DNA from: JAKBCQ01 sp021807585
GTDB taxonomy: Bacteria > Planctomycetota > Planctomycetia > Isosphaerales > Isosphaeraceae
Length of the DNA stretch: 15,280 nt
Assembly (NCBI GenBank): GCA_027325115.1
Contig: DAHWFG010000671.1
Coordinates: forward strand, 1-15,280
Direction of reading: 5' to 3'
The notes under the pieces are model-generated. The model ran no database searches. It saw only the letters and a list, made by a program, of their open reading frames with translations, and was not told the DNA's origin. Position 1 is the stretch's first letter. The number at the start of each line of letters is the position of its first letter. Positions 14,904-15,280 of the stretch are shown piece after piece. Position numbers and translations under genes: made by a program.

Positions 14904-15280
14904 TCATTTTTTGATCGGGATATCCAGGTATTTGGCGTGGAACGCGATCGCCTCGCGAACGTGTTCGTCCCAATAGCCCCATTCGTGACCGCCGGGAAAT
15001 TCGGCGTATTCATGAATGATTCCAAGCTTATTAAGATGTTCGTGAAAGGCGCGATTCTGCGCGAGGAGGAAATCGTCGCGACCGCAATCGAGCCTCAGCG
15101 CGGGGATGATTCCGTGATCGGTCTTTTCGACGATCGCGAACGGGTCTTCGGGTCCTCCCGCGGGAGATTTGCCGAAGATCCGCGCGAATTCGGGTTCGAG
15201 CCCGCCGCCGCCCGGCCGCGGACGAAGAAATCCGACCGCTCCCGAATGAGAATTCGCGCTCGCAAACAGATTGGGATGTT
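14904..15280 (-). CDS. Esterase D-like alpha/beta hydrolase, C-terminal part
   Basis: The last 124 residues of a gene that enters from the right edge; the start and nucleophile serine are outside the window. The visible part begins HPNLFASANSHSGA, which in the esterase D / S-formylglutathione hydrolase / tributyrin esterase family directly follows the GxSMGG nucleophile elbow. Further on, CGRDDFLL holds the expected catalytic Asp (codon 15072-15074), and FPGGHEWGYW holds the catalytic His (codon 14985-14987). The protein ends 32 residues after FPGG begins, as is usual for the family. It likely hydrolyses small acyl esters, possibly sugar esters given its position upstream of two GT-C-like genes. 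The same strand and the 81-bp gap to the next start suggest one transcript. Confidence 0.88.
   Translation of the reverse strand, partial: HPNLFASANSHSGAVGFLRPRPGGGGLEPEFARIFGKSPAGGPEDPFAIVEKTDHGIIPALRLDCGRDDFLLAQNRAFHEHLNKLGIIHEYAEFPGGHEWGYWDEHVREAIAFHAKYLDIPIKK

Noticed and set aside
1..15280. Defence island, prophage or mobile element
   Set aside because: No transposase, integrase, nuclease-helicase pair, CRISPR repeat or tRNA-flanked boundary was seen. Base composition is consistent across genes apart from short AT-rich patches.

Overview
The window is GC-rich bacterial DNA. A planctomycete is the most likely source. Support comes from an M48 peptidase carrying an N-terminal CPxC zinc ribbon, mostly weak or absent Shine-Dalgarno sequences, a long Ala/Pro/Ser-rich lipoprotein, and a UvrA paralog next to a photolyase. 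The assignment is an inference from gene style, because no rRNA or other marker is present. I found no RNA genes, insertion sequences, CRISPR arrays or phage genes.

Layout, left to right. (1) Positions 1-1977, minus strand: the N-terminal 659 residues of a low-complexity lipoprotein that runs off the left edge. (2) 1978-2458: a 481-bp divergent spacer without a convincing gene. (3) 2459-4996, plus: a membrane-bound M48 metallopeptidase with a zinc ribbon. (4) 5063-6622, minus: an iron-sulfur bacterial cryptochrome/photolyase. It is divergent, across 170 bp, from (5) 6793-9678, plus: a UvrA-family ATPase that keeps both ATPase modules and three zinc-binding cysteine clusters but differs in its damage-sensing hairpin and UvrB-contact region. 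(6) 9700-10614, minus: a membrane-anchored alpha/beta hydrolase. (7) 10843-11400, plus: a Nudix hydrolase whose start is set by a strong Shine-Dalgarno site. (8) 11411-14822, minus: two tandem, diverged paralogs of a multi-pass membrane protein with a GT-C-like acidic motif. (9) 14904-15280, minus: the C-terminal part of an esterase D-like hydrolase, probably the upstream gene of the same transcription unit.

The clearest functional grouping is the divergent photolyase/UvrA-like pair, which suggests a shared DNA-repair control region. The right-hand esterase and the two GT-C-like proteins may form a cell-envelope operon, but no substrate can be named. The convergent junctions at 4997-5062, 9679-9699 and 11401-11410 are short and show no clear intrinsic terminator.

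Two compositional signals cut across genes. The palindrome CGATCG is strongly over-represented. Local clusters of AT-rich codons (ATA, TTA, AAA, AAT) interrupt the GC-rich genes, mostly at hydrophobic or buried segments. I did not find a clearly undescribed multi-gene system; the UvrA variant and the tandem membrane paralogs are the best leads.
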